Below are positions 34,839 through 43,120 of a stretch of DNA of 64,000 bases, in pieces. The first letter of the stretch is position 1. Each line of letters begins with the position of its first letter. Source of the stretch: an uncultured Oleiphilaceae bacterium (GTDB lineage: Bacteria; Pseudomonadota; Gammaproteobacteria; Pseudomonadales; Oleiphilaceae); contig CAJXUY010000013.1 in the NCBI GenBank assembly GCA_913060665.1, positions 62,001-126,000 of the forward strand, given 5' to 3'. A program made the translations under genes and the position numbers. Under the pieces are notes generated by a model that had not been told where the DNA came from, did not search any database, and saw only the letters and a list, made by a program, of their open reading frames with translations.

Positions 34839-35011
34839 ATTAAGCCCTTCTCTTTTAAATGATAAATGCACAGTCTTCACTCTGCATTTATCACTCTCGC
34901 CTACAACTATGTGGCGCTATAAATGATTACCTAATTTGCCCCTGAAAAAGGGCGAGTAAATCAAAATTCAATCAATTTATCTGGTAATAAGGGGCTGCGT
35001 CAAACGACTTA

Positions 35012-35896
35012 TCAAGATGAGCGTTTATCACAAAGCTCTAACCAACTATCTATGCCGGCACTGCGATATTTATCCTTATGAAGAATAAAATAGAAGCGGC
35101 GCTGAAAATTTCGATGAGGCACTTCAAGCCTAATCAGGCTACCTCTTTTAAACGCATCTTCAAGTGTAATACTGGATAAGCAACCAATGCCAAGACCGGC
35201 TTCTACAGCCCTTTTAATGGCTTCGGTGTGTTGTAGTTCCAGAGAAATATTGAGTTCAGGCAGAAGCCCATGCATTGCCCAGTCAAATGCCTGACGGGTT
35301 CCGGACCCAGACTCCCTCATTATCCAATCTGCACTCAACAGATCATCATCATTCAATTGAGCTTGCTTGGCCAGTGGATGAGAGGGAGCACAAAACACAC
35401 ATAACTCGTCATCACGCCAGGGAATCACGTCTAGCTCAGGACGGTGCAATTCTCCCTCTACTAACCCTACGTCTAGCTCAAAATTAGAGATTTTATTAGC
35501 AATAGTGGTGGTATTAGCCACCTGTAACGAAACCTCTGCTTCGGGGTGAAGGCTCATAAATTCAGCCATAATATTAACCGCCAAATAATTACCGATTGAG
35601 AGTGTTGCCCCTACTTTTAAAGCCCCAATGTCTTTGTGCTGCCTGAACGCATCTTCCAGATCTTGTGCTCTCTCAACCAATGCTTCAGCCTTAGGCCTAA
35701 GCAATCGCCCTAATTCATTTAGCTGCAATCGCTTCCCTATACGATCAAACAGCTGAATATCAAACTGTTTTTCGAGCCCTTTTAATGCTTCACTCGCCGC
35801 TGACTGTGATAACGAAATACTTTCCGCCGCCTGAGTAATATTTTCAAAGTGGGCAGTAGCTAAAAATACTTCAAGTTGGCGAAGCGTATATCTCAT
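35012..35896 (-). CDS. LysR-type regulator, FinR-like
   Basis: 294 residues. The N-terminal winged helix-turn-helix reads TLRQLEVFLATAHFENITQA, then SISLSQSAASEALKGLEKQ. The effector domain (about 90-290) has the usual two-lobed plan. It is divergent from the ferredoxin-NADP reductase gene at 36074, the same arrangement as finR-fpr in Pseudomonas, where FinR activates fpr under oxidative stress. A palindrome suited to LysR binding lies in the shared spacer (35935-35951). The FinR equivalence is an inference from context. Confidence 0.88.
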   Translation of the reverse strand: MRYTLRQLEVFLATAHFENITQAAESISLSQSAASEALKGLEKQFDIQLFDRIGKRLQLNELGRLLRPKAEALVERAQDLEDAFRQHKDIGALKVGATLSIGNYLAVNIMAEFMSLHPEAEVSLQVANTTTIANKISNFELDVGLVEGELHRPELDVIPWRDDELCVFCAPSHPLAKQAQLNDDDLLSADWIMRESGSGTRQAFDWAMHGLLPELNISLELQHTEAIKRAVEAGLGIGCLSSITLEDAFKRGSLIRLEVPHRNFQRRFYFILHKDKYRSAGIDSWLELCDKRSS

Positions 35897-35934
35897 AACG
35901 AATCCAGTTTTGCGTTACCCGCTTTTTAACCATG

Positions 35935-35951
35935 AATCGGAAAAACCGATT
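35935..35951. promoter_or_regulatory. LysR-type operator AATCGG-N5-CCGATT in the LysR-fpr spacer
   Basis: A perfect 6-bp inverted repeat around AAAAA lies 38 bp upstream of the LysR start and about 120 bp upstream of fpr. It contains the T-N11-A core expected of LysR sites. A -10-like TATAGT follows at 35997-36002 on the fpr side. Confidence 0.6.
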
Positions 35952-36073
35952 AATTTAATTTATAAAACCTGTTTCACAGATAGATTAACCTGAGCGTATA
36001 GTGGTTGCAATTGAAAACTTAAACATACATTCGGCGCATACAACGCGGCGGATCACTAATTTGGGAACTAAAA

Positions 36074-36847
36074 ATGGCTGGATTCGCAAAAGAGAAAGTA
36101 ACGAGCGTTCATCACTGGAATGATACGTTGTTTAGTTTTAAAACAAGCCGAGACCCTAGTTTCCGTTTTAAAAACGGTCACTTTATTATGATCGGTCTTG
36201 AGCAGGAAGGGCGTCCATTAATGCGTGCATACAGTATTGCCAGCGCAAACTATGAAGAAGAGCTGGAGTTCTTTAGTATTAAAGTACAAGACGGCCCACT
36301 GACCTCTAAGTTGCAAAAAATTCAGGTTGGTGATGAAATTTTGATGAGTCGGAAACCAACGGGAACACTGCTCATTGATCACCTGGTTCCGGGCCGAAAC
36401 CTTTACCTAGTAAGCACAGGGACAGGCCTGGCACCATTCATGAGCATTATTAAAGACCCTGAAACCTATGAGATGTTCGATAACGTTATTTTAACCCATG
36501 GTACACGGGAAGTGTCAGAACTAGCCTATCAAGACCTGATTCAGTCAGAGCTCCCAAGCCATGAGTACTTCGGAGACCTAATTAAGGATAAGCTTATTTA
36601 CTACCCAACCGTCACGCGAGAACCCTACGTTAATCAAGGCCGTATTACCGAGCTTCTGGATAGCGGAAAGCTGGCCGAAGATATAGGCTTGCCACCTATA
36701 AATCTAGACGATGACCGATTTATGATCTGCGGCAGCCCCAGCATGCTAAAAGATACATGCTCAATTTTGGATGCCAAAGGCTTTAAAGAAGCGAGACATG
36801 GTGATCTTGGGCATTATGTTATTGAGCGAGCATTTGTTGAGAGTTAA
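36074..36847 (+). CDS. fpr: Ferredoxin-NADP reductase
   Basis: 257 residues, the usual length of bacterial class Fpr. FAD domain with RPLMRAYSIASANYEEELEF (FAD-binding RxYS motif), NADP domain with LVSTGTGLAPFMSIIKD and MICGSPSML, ending with the Phe/Tyr-type tail GHYVIERAFVES. It exchanges electrons between NADPH and ferredoxin or flavodoxin, feeding iron-sulphur cluster repair and oxidative stress responses. GGGAACT precedes the ATG. Divergent from a FinR-like regulator. Confidence 0.94.
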   Translation: MAGFAKEKVTSVHHWNDTLFSFKTSRDPSFRFKNGHFIMIGLEQEGRPLMRAYSIASANYEEELEFFSIKVQDGPLTSKLQKIQVGDEILMSRKPTGTLLIDHLVPGRNLYLVSTGTGLAPFMSIIKDPETYEMFDNVILTHGTREVSELAYQDLIQSELPSHEYFGDLIKDKLIYYPTVTREPYVNQGRITELLDSGKLAEDIGLPPINLDDDRFMICGSPSMLKDTCSILDAKGFKEARHGDLGHYVIERAFVES

Positions 36848-36855
36848 ACATTAAA

Positions 36856-37004
36856 CCCTGATTCCGCTTCATCAAGGCTACAAGGGCTGATATGCGCACG
36901 GTTTTGTAGCCGTGATGCAAGGAGGCACGACTGGAATCAAGGAAAGGTGATGACAGAATACAGCACCAAACCCCTGATTCCGCTGCGTTTCATCAAGGCT
37001 ACAA
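36856..37004. repeat. Three copies of a dispersed palindromic repeat (two direct, one inverted)
   Basis: CCCTGATTCCGC...TCATCAAGGCTACAA occurs at 36856-36883 and, with an extra TGCGTT, at 36972-37004. Between them at 36904-36942 lies the inverted form TTGTAGCCGTGATGCAAGG...GGAATCAAGG. Degenerate copies occur at 3741-3954. The alternation of orientation allows long hairpins, as in REP/BIME clusters. Confidence 0.7.
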
Positions 37005-37021
37005 GTGTGCTCGTTTAAATC

Positions 37022-37287
37022 AACGTGACAGCTTTTCCAAACGTCTTCCAACGGGTCGACCCCAACACCAATTTGGGCATAACCCGGTTATTTTCATGGT
37101 CGAGCGCCTGATACATTGTATTATTGAAAGCCTTAAACTATTAAAGCAGAAAAATGCGCGCTATATGAATCTTCATCAAGATGCATTAGAGTCGTTTAAT
37201 CAAGAAAATGCTAAAGGATTAAAATACTCAGTTTGGTCCTCTAGCGGTAATAGTTGGTCTACACAGAATGATGCTGCCAGCACTTAA
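37022..37287 (+). pseudogene. C-terminal remnant of a flavin-containing/Baeyer-Villiger monooxygenase
   Basis: From 37022 the frame reads NVTAFPNVFQRVDPNTNLG, matching the FPNLFxxxGPNTGLGHN region of flavin monooxygenases; at about 37078 one base is missing and the match continues in another frame as HNPVIFMVERLIHCIIESLK, then ALESFNQENAKGLKYSVWSS and SWSTQND, up to TAA at 37285-37287. The first ~85% of the gene, with both Rossmann folds, is gone and replaced by the repeat cluster on its left. The frameshift and truncation make it non-functional. An in-frame ATG at 37096 could be mistaken for a 63-residue gene. Confidence 0.75.
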
Positions 37288-37340
37288 CAAACGCAGTAGC
37301 CCATTCACTTGTCAGATATGATCTAAGGATTTTAAATTCT

Positions 37341-38285
37341 ATGCTCAAGTCAAAACTACTCTTTGCTTTTCTGCTGGTAGCAGTGTTACTCAGTTCGCTG
37401 TTCTGGGCAGGCTCACACTATAAATATGATGTCTATGAGTCTGCCATGGCATTTGAACGTGAACAAGCCAAATTAACCTCTAAACATGTACAGGTGGGAA
37501 TGCTCGATATTGCCTACCTGGAAGGGCCACGTCGTACCGGTGAGCAAACGTTACTATTGATTCATGGCTTTGGCGCAATAAAAGAAAACTGGATACGATT
37601 TGCTGCACAATTGACGAGTCGCTTTCATGTCGTCATCATTGACCTCCCTGGCCACGGTGAAAGCACCAAAGACCTCTCATTAAACTACGGCCTCGAGAGC
37701 CAGGTTGATTATGTTCACCAAATCGCCCAGACACTCGGGTTAGGCCAGTTCAATATTGCAGGCAACTCCATGGGCGGGGCTATATCAGCCCTCTATACTG
37801 CAAAATATCCATCTGAAATAAAGACCGCCACACTCTATGACCCTGCCGGCATTCACGATGTTGAGAGCGACCTTGATAAACATCTAAAAAATGGAGAAAA
37901 CCCACTCATCGTATCAGATACCGCAAGCTTTGAACGGTTACTTAGCTTTGCGATGGAAAAACCTCCATTTATCCCTTGGCCGATCACTGAAGTAGCCGCA
38001 GAAAAAGCAAGTCAAAAACAAAAAATAAATGCCAAAATATTTACCGATATCAGCACCACTTACAAAGCCATATTTAAAACTGAGATTGCTAAAATCAATA
38101 CCCCAACCCAAATCATATGGGGCACTGAAGATCGCGTTATTAATGTGGGTAATGCTGATATATTTGAACAGCTAATCAAAGGCTCTAAAAAGATTATCAT
38201 GCAAGGCATTGGACATGCGCCGATGATCGAAGTGCCAAAAGAGTCAGCGGATATGTTGGCGGAGTTTGTGATTAACCCTATCTGA
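37341..38285 (+). CDS. Alpha/beta hydrolase with N-terminal membrane anchor
   Basis: 314 residues. A hydrophobic N-terminus (about 5-24) serves as an uncleaved anchor or signal. The hydrolase core has LLLIHGFGAIKENWIRFAAQL (oxyanion His-Gly), nucleophile elbow GNSMGG at 141-146 (Ser143), a probable acid in IWGTEDRVI and His in GIGHAPMIE. It resembles lipases and esterases of the epoxide-hydrolase-like subgroup. AAGGATTTT precedes the ATG. Substrate unknown. Confidence 0.88.
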   Translation: MLKSKLLFAFLLVAVLLSSLFWAGSHYKYDVYESAMAFEREQAKLTSKHVQVGMLDIAYLEGPRRTGEQTLLLIHGFGAIKENWIRFAAQLTSRFHVVIIDLPGHGESTKDLSLNYGLESQVDYVHQIAQTLGLGQFNIAGNSMGGAISALYTAKYPSEIKTATLYDPAGIHDVESDLDKHLKNGENPLIVSDTASFERLLSFAMEKPPFIPWPITEVAAEKASQKQKINAKIFTDISTTYKAIFKTEIAKINTPTQIIWGTEDRVINVGNADIFEQLIKGSKKIIMQGIGHAPMIEVPKESADMLAEFVINPI

Positions 38286-38302
38286 AGTAAAAGCGCATAT
38301 GT

Positions 38303-40903
38303 TTAATGGCCTGTAGCAATGGGAATATTCACTGTCACCTTATTTGAAAACGGGCCGGCCAAGCCTTCATTATCTACAGCTTTGATCATAAATTGATAGC
38401 GCCCTTCGCTAAGGTCGTCTAAAACCAACTGCACATTTTCAGAGGTTACGATAACGGTATACAGTTGGCCAGACTCCTCTCGCTTATACTCAACTATATA
38501 GTGACTAATTCCCATATCACCTAACGGAGACCCATCTACCCTGTACTCTGGCTCTGCCCATTTCAAGGTTGCCTTGTGCTCACCATCAGATGCTTCGCTA
38601 TCGAGTATTTTGAAGTAAGCCCATTTACTGTACTCTCCTTGCGGAACTTGAGTCCTTACTTTCCAACGGTAACTGTGATTCGGTTCGAAAAGCTCGCTAT
38701 GAGTATAGCTGTGGCCTTGTTTTAGTATCTTGTTAGTAATTTCACCTGTATCAATGTCTTGTATAAGTATTCTATACTGACTAGCATCTGCCACCCCTTT
38801 CCAAGAAAAGTCAGGAGCCAAACTGGCTACACTTCCAGTGGGTAGAGTTGGCTCAGGAACGTCAACTGCCAATTTAAAATTAATATCGGCCCAGTTACTG
38901 TAGATACCCGCAGGCGACTGCGCCCTAACTTTCCAATGATACTCTATGCTGGGGTCCAGTAAAGTCGGTAAGGTATACGCGACAGTATCACCAACAACGT
39001 CATTAAAAATCACCTCTCGAGTAACTTTATTTTGCACCAGTACTCGATAGCTAACCGCGTCTGAAACCTCACTCCACTTTAAAGTAGCATTCCCCCCAGA
39101 CAGAATATTCAACTCTTCAGGCTCCGGAGTTCCAGGCCTTTTGTATAAGTATTGCGGGGAACTCAATGGCGTAAAAAAACCCTGTTCAGTGACCGACTGA
39201 ATAAAAATGGAATGGCGCCCATAATCCAATACTACTAACGGAGTGGCTGAACAGAGGCCACTAATATCACAACCCAGGTCTTCAGCAGACAGCCAATTCG
39301 ATATTGGCATCTCCTCCGTCAATAGTCTGTAGGCAACCGCATCAGGGTTTGCATTCCATAAATACGTAGGGTAATCCTCAAACAGGTCTTCACTTGGCAA
39401 TACTAATGTTAATGCTGAAGCAATTGACCGGGTGGCCAGATATAAAAGCTGATCATTACCTAATACATCCCCTTCTTGGTCTTGAGTGGAATAAATAATA
39501 ACCTCTCCATCTTTCGATGTAGAAGGCTCTAGAGAGTTTGTGGGTAATGGAAAGCCATCCTTACCGACCGATATTAAGTCTACATGATCAAGTAAACGGT
39601 CATAACGAAAAACGTTACTTGCCTCCCCCCAAAAACACTCTTCCTCCACCTCTATATCCATACACAATGTTTCCCAATAGGCCGTAAGATTCCTTGCCTT
39701 TGATGAGAAAACAACAAAGCGTCCATCTCCGCTCATATCAAACTCAACATTAATCGGCTGATCAGGCCACTCATTACCCGCAGCAGTTACTAACTGCACG
39801 CTTTCAGTAGAGCTGTCATAAATATAGATACCACCCATATCAGTTAAGCCCTCGAGCCCTAAGGTATCAGCTTTTGCTAAATTACTCGCTTGAGAATAAA
39901 AAGATATATAGCGGCCATCGTCTGAGATTTGAGGGTGAGACGATACCCCATTAGCAGCAACACCTTCATCATTTACAGTTAAATGAAAACTTTTTGCCGT
40001 TTCTAAGTGATACAGGAATACTTGGGTAAACGCATTACTTCTGTCTAATTCAGAGTTTGATATTTGAGCTTCAAACGCAATATGTCGACCGTCCTCGGAT
40101 ATTACGGCATGACTAAGCTCCTGCTGATTATCATTTGGCATAATGATCCGCTCAATAGTCTGAGTCGCCCTATCATATACAAAGAGCTTAGAGCTTCCAT
40201 TAGCGCTTGAGTCAAGAGACGCATAATCTTTGACATCAAATACGATAAAACGACCATCTCCTGATAGGTCAATCTGAGTAGGCCACTCGTTCCATTCAAT
40301 TAGAACTGTATCGCTTTCAGTTTCTCGCACTGGCAACCGCTCAATAGTCTCTGTATCTACCTGATATAAAAAGATATCAACTACATTATTCTGATCGCCT
40401 AATACTAGGTTATCAGCATCAGAGGCAAATACTACATACCGGCCATCAGCAGAAATGACGGGATTCCCACTCATTCCATTGCTTCTACTCTCGTTCAATC
40501 CAGTCGAAACTATTTTGGTCCGATCACTGCTCACATCATAAATATAAATATCAGAAACATTATTTTCATGACCCAAACCTGAAGCATCAGAGGCATAAAC
40601 AACAAACCGCCCGTCAGCAGAAATACTAGCAGAATAAATATCAACACCATCTATCAACACACTCAAGCTATCGTTTATGGATATTGCCGCCTGAACGGGC
40701 AAACTACAGAATAGAAAAGGAATGAGATAACGCAGTCGGAAAAGTAATAGCGAGAGCCAACGAAGCAAAATTTTCGCGGGCAAAAAGGGAATACGCAATG
40801 CAAGCCTCCATGGCATGAAAGTACCTAACGGAAGAAATAACAGTCGACCAACACTCCAGCCAGTCAATAGCGCCGCAATGATTACACAAATAGTAGAAAT
40901 CAT
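38303..40903 (-). CDS. Large exported protein: PD40/TolB-like beta-propeller plus fibronectin type III-like domains
   Basis: 866 residues. The N-terminal ~70 residues are unusually hydrophobic and Arg/Leu-rich and end in a signal-like SLPVQA; the exact start is uncertain, with no RBS before the ATG at 40903 and an alternative Met at residue 30. Residues about 75-510 hold seven PD40-type blades, each with a SxDGRxVVFxS signature, forming a propeller. From about 515 there are four Ig/FN3-like modules with repeated YRxLxQD and W-K-V-R-x-Q motifs. Probably a surface or periplasmic binding protein. It is divergent from algD across 735 bp. Confidence 0.82.
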   Translation of the reverse strand: MISTICVIIAALLTGWSVGRLLFLPLGTFMPWRLALRIPFLPAKILLRWLSLLLFRLRYLIPFLFCSLPVQAAISINDSLSVLIDGVDIYSASISADGRFVVYASDASGLGHENNVSDIYIYDVSSDRTKIVSTGLNESRSNGMSGNPVISADGRYVVFASDADNLVLGDQNNVVDIFLYQVDTETIERLPVRETESDTVLIEWNEWPTQIDLSGDGRFIVFDVKDYASLDSSANGSSKLFVYDRATQTIERIIMPNDNQQELSHAVISEDGRHIAFEAQISNSELDRSNAFTQVFLYHLETAKSFHLTVNDEGVAANGVSSHPQISDDGRYISFYSQASNLAKADTLGLEGLTDMGGIYIYDSSTESVQLVTAAGNEWPDQPINVEFDMSGDGRFVVFSSKARNLTAYWETLCMDIEVEEECFWGEASNVFRYDRLLDHVDLISVGKDGFPLPTNSLEPSTSKDGEVIIYSTQDQEGDVLGNDQLLYLATRSIASALTLVLPSEDLFEDYPTYLWNANPDAVAYRLLTEEMPISNWLSAEDLGCDISGLCSATPLVVLDYGRHSIFIQSVTEQGFFTPLSSPQYLYKRPGTPEPEELNILSGGNATLKWSEVSDAVSYRVLVQNKVTREVIFNDVVGDTVAYTLPTLLDPSIEYHWKVRAQSPAGIYSNWADINFKLAVDVPEPTLPTGSVASLAPDFSWKGVADASQYRILIQDIDTGEITNKILKQGHSYTHSELFEPNHSYRWKVRTQVPQGEYSKWAYFKILDSEASDGEHKATLKWAEPEYRVDGSPLGDMGISHYIVEYKREESGQLYTVIVTSENVQLVLDDLSEGRYQFMIKAVDNEGLAGPFSNKVTVNIPIATGH

Positions 40904-41200
40904 TCAATCAATAACTAATGGAATAAACATTACAGACACAGAATGAATAAACATTTTTATCAAGACAGTATTAATTTTCTTATGTGACAACTAAAACCCA
41001 TTAGTCGAGCACCAATATATGAATTCAACACACACCTATCGCACCATTTAGGTGCACATAAAACCAATTCAATCAATAAATGACACTTGGAATAAAAATA
41101 TTTTGACCTACGGTTACAATTGTCACTAAACGGCAACCATAGATAGCTAGGATGCTGATATTACGAAGGAGATGTAATATTAAACGGTGTTTATTATCAC
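40904..41200. other. Distal part of the algD upstream region
   Basis: AT-rich, no gene. An inverted repeat ATATTAC (41158-41164) / GTAATAT (41174-41180) around gaaggagat is a possible protein site. Several TGACA/TGTCA half-sites are scattered here (near 40984 and 41120), in the same family as the array at 41209-41268. Confidence 0.4.
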
Positions 41201-41208
41201 AGGCTTCT

Positions 41209-41268
41209 AGTGACATATGATGTCAAATAGTGACATACGGTGTCAGGTAGTGGCATATAGTTTGCTTT
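41209..41268. promoter_or_regulatory. Phased operator array TGACA-N5-TGTCA upstream of algD
   Basis: Three 20-bp units begin at 41209, 41229 and 41249 (agtgacat...). The first two contain perfect dyads TGACATATGATGTCA (41211-41225) and TGACATACGGTGTCA (41231-41245); the third keeps only a left half (tggcata). A 20-bp period puts the sites on one face of the helix, as expected for cooperative binding of a dimeric regulator. They lie about 370-430 bp before algD. The protein is unknown. Confidence 0.65.
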
Positions 41269-41519
41269 CATGAATTCATGTAGCAATCAAAAAAATAAGA
41301 CCACACCTATAAATAGATCCAACTCAACCAGCAATCATCATTTCGTTGGTTAGCTTGTTATGAATATGGAATGCAGTTACGAACTCGTGCCCTCGATACA
41401 TAGCAATAAGTTATTTATTTAGCATGCATAGTTCACGACGACAAAATTTTCTAAAGCACAATTAGTTATATAGCAACCTAATAAAAATAAAACCGCGTTG
41501 AGAAAAAAAGATTGGAGTT

Positions 41520-41600
41520 ACCGGTTATATATTTATATACCGGTGAAGACACCATGCCTTAGGACGACGGGTGCCAAAAGATCTGTCGCCTAAAATGCAT
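41520..41600 (+). ncRNA. Candidate structured 5' leader of algD (hairpin plus pseudoknot)
   Basis: Two structural elements are visible. 41520-41545: hairpin ACCGGT...ACCGGT with an AT-rich upper stem. 41559-41593: stem TTAGG-a-CGAC (41559-41568) with GTCGCCTAA (41585-41593), one bulged A; its loop contains GGTG (41570-41573), which can pair with CACC (41550-41553) just 5' of the stem to make a pseudoknot. The RBS of algD follows 34 bases later. It does not match the c-di-GMP-I (GEMM) riboswitch. A regulatory role is inferred from position only. Confidence 0.4.
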
Positions 41601-41638
41601 GACAATGATAGTAGTTGCGTATTTACAGGAGAAATAAA

Positions 41639-42949
41639 ATGCGTGTCAGTGTATTAGGTCTAGGTTATGTAGGTGCAGTATGTACGGCTTGTTTAGCAGC
41701 CCGAGGGCACTCTGTTCTTGGGGTCGATATTGCTCAAGTAAAGATTGATTTAATCAATAAAGGTAAGTCCCCTATCGTAGAGCCTGGCCTGGAGGAGTTA
41801 ATTAGCTCAGGACTCACTAAAGGCTTAATTCGTGGTACCACTGATTTCTATCAGGCCGTATCTGATACTGAAATGTCAATGATTTGCGTGGGCACCCCCA
41901 GCAAACGAAATGGTGATTTGGATCTTGATTATATCGAAGCAGTTTGCCGTGACTTAGGGCGTGCTATCAAAGATAAAGACGGTTATCACCTAGTGGTAGT
42001 AAGAAGTACCGTTCTTCCAGGCACCGTTAAAAATGTAATTCAACCTATACTTGAAGAGTTCTCAGGCAAGAAAGCAGGCAAAGATTTCGGGCTAGCCATG
42101 AACCCCGAATTTCTGCGTGAAAGTACTGCTATCAAAGACTATGACTTCCCACCAATGACCGTCATAGGCGAATTCGATAAGAAATCTGGCGATATGCTTG
42201 AAGATCTGTACAAAGAACTTGATGCAGCTATTATTCGCCGTCCTATTGAGTTGGCTGAGATGATCAAATATACCTGTAATGTATGGCATGCTGCAAAAGT
42301 CAGCTTTGCCAATGAAATAGGTAACATCGCTAAAGCCGTAGGTGTTGATGGTCGTGATGTAATGGATGTAGTTTGCCAAGATAAAGAACTCAACATCTCT
42401 AAATACTATATGAAGCCAGGATTTGCTTTTGGTGGGTCTTGCTTACCTAAGGATGTTCGAGCGTTAACCTATAGAGCATCACAGCTTGATGTCGCTCATC
42501 CTCTGCTGAGCTCAATCATGAACAGTAACGCCAGCCAAGTTCAAAATGCGGTCAGAATGGTCGCAGCATCAGGGGGTCGTAAGGTCGCTATGCTAGGTCT
42601 TAGCTTTAAAGCCGGTACAGATGACCTTCGCGAGAGCCCCCTGGTTGAACTAGCTGAGCAGTTAATCGGTAAGGGGTTTGATCTTAGCATTTATGACCGA
42701 AACGTCGAATATGCACGGGTTCATGGCGCTAATGCTGAATATATCAATGCCAAAATCCCTCATGTTTCATCATTACTTAAAGCAGACTTGCATGAGGTAA
42801 TTGACTCTGCTGACATTATCATTCTTGGTAACAAAGATGAGTTATTTGAAACTATTCTCACCAACCTGCCCGAAGGCAAGAAAGTGATAGACCTAGTGGG
42901 TTTCATGGAGCACACCTCCGATGGAGAGTTAGAAGGCATATGCTGGTAG
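41639..42949 (+). CDS. algD: GDP-mannose 6-dehydrogenase AlgD
   Basis: 436 residues from the ATG at 41639 with AGGAG upstream; an in-frame TTG at 41615 is less likely. NAD-binding loop MRVSVLGLGYVGAVCTACLA, then the catalytic segment GFAFGGSCLPKD with Cys268, the same number as in Pseudomonas aeruginosa AlgD. The C-terminal Rossmann domain begins near 315 (VAMLGLSFKAGTDDLRESP). It oxidises GDP-mannose to GDP-mannuronate in two NAD-dependent steps, the committing reaction of alginate synthesis in the cytoplasm. First gene of the alginate operon, behind an elaborate upstream region. Confidence 0.97.
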   Translation: MRVSVLGLGYVGAVCTACLAARGHSVLGVDIAQVKIDLINKGKSPIVEPGLEELISSGLTKGLIRGTTDFYQAVSDTEMSMICVGTPSKRNGDLDLDYIEAVCRDLGRAIKDKDGYHLVVVRSTVLPGTVKNVIQPILEEFSGKKAGKDFGLAMNPEFLRESTAIKDYDFPPMTVIGEFDKKSGDMLEDLYKELDAAIIRRPIELAEMIKYTCNVWHAAKVSFANEIGNIAKAVGVDGRDVMDVVCQDKELNISKYYMKPGFAFGGSCLPKDVRALTYRASQLDVAHPLLSSIMNSNASQVQNAVRMVAASGGRKVAMLGLSFKAGTDDLRESPLVELAEQLIGKGFDLSIYDRNVEYARVHGANAEYINAKIPHVSSLLKADLHEVIDSADIIILGNKDELFETILTNLPEGKKVIDLVGFMEHTSDGELEGICW

Positions 42950-43060
42950 TCCAGCATACCGACTAAATCGTTGAGTTGATTCCCTTTAGCCTAACGCTAG
43001 AGGCCTGTTAAATAATAGGCTTGGAGGCACACTCAACACCCGTGTATTAATTAAGGTTAT

Positions 43061-43094
43061 GCCAATGATCAATAACGTTATATTGACCATTGGC
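43061..43094 (+). promoter_or_regulatory. Long hairpin between algD and alg8
   Basis: GCCAATGATCAATA (43061-43074) pairs with TATTGACCATTGGC (43081-43094) over 14 positions with one mismatch and a 6-base loop. No T-run follows, so it is not a standard terminator; it may stabilise the algD message or mark a processing site, giving different amounts of AlgD and the downstream proteins. Confidence 0.55.
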
Positions 43095-43120
43095 AAAACT
43101 TAATCAGCTAGTAACCTATT

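Noticed and set aside
37096-37287. Independent 63-residue gene
   Set aside because: Homology to monooxygenase C-termini continues upstream in another frame, so it is the end of a broken gene.
41370-41400. AlgU (sigma-22) promoter GAACT-N16 before algD
   Set aside because: GAACT occurs near 41380 but no matching -10 (TCTGA-type) follows at the right distance.
41520-41600. c-di-GMP-I (GEMM) riboswitch before algD
   Set aside because: The conserved GEMM core and tetraloop/receptor are not present; only a generic hairpin/pseudoknot can be drawn.
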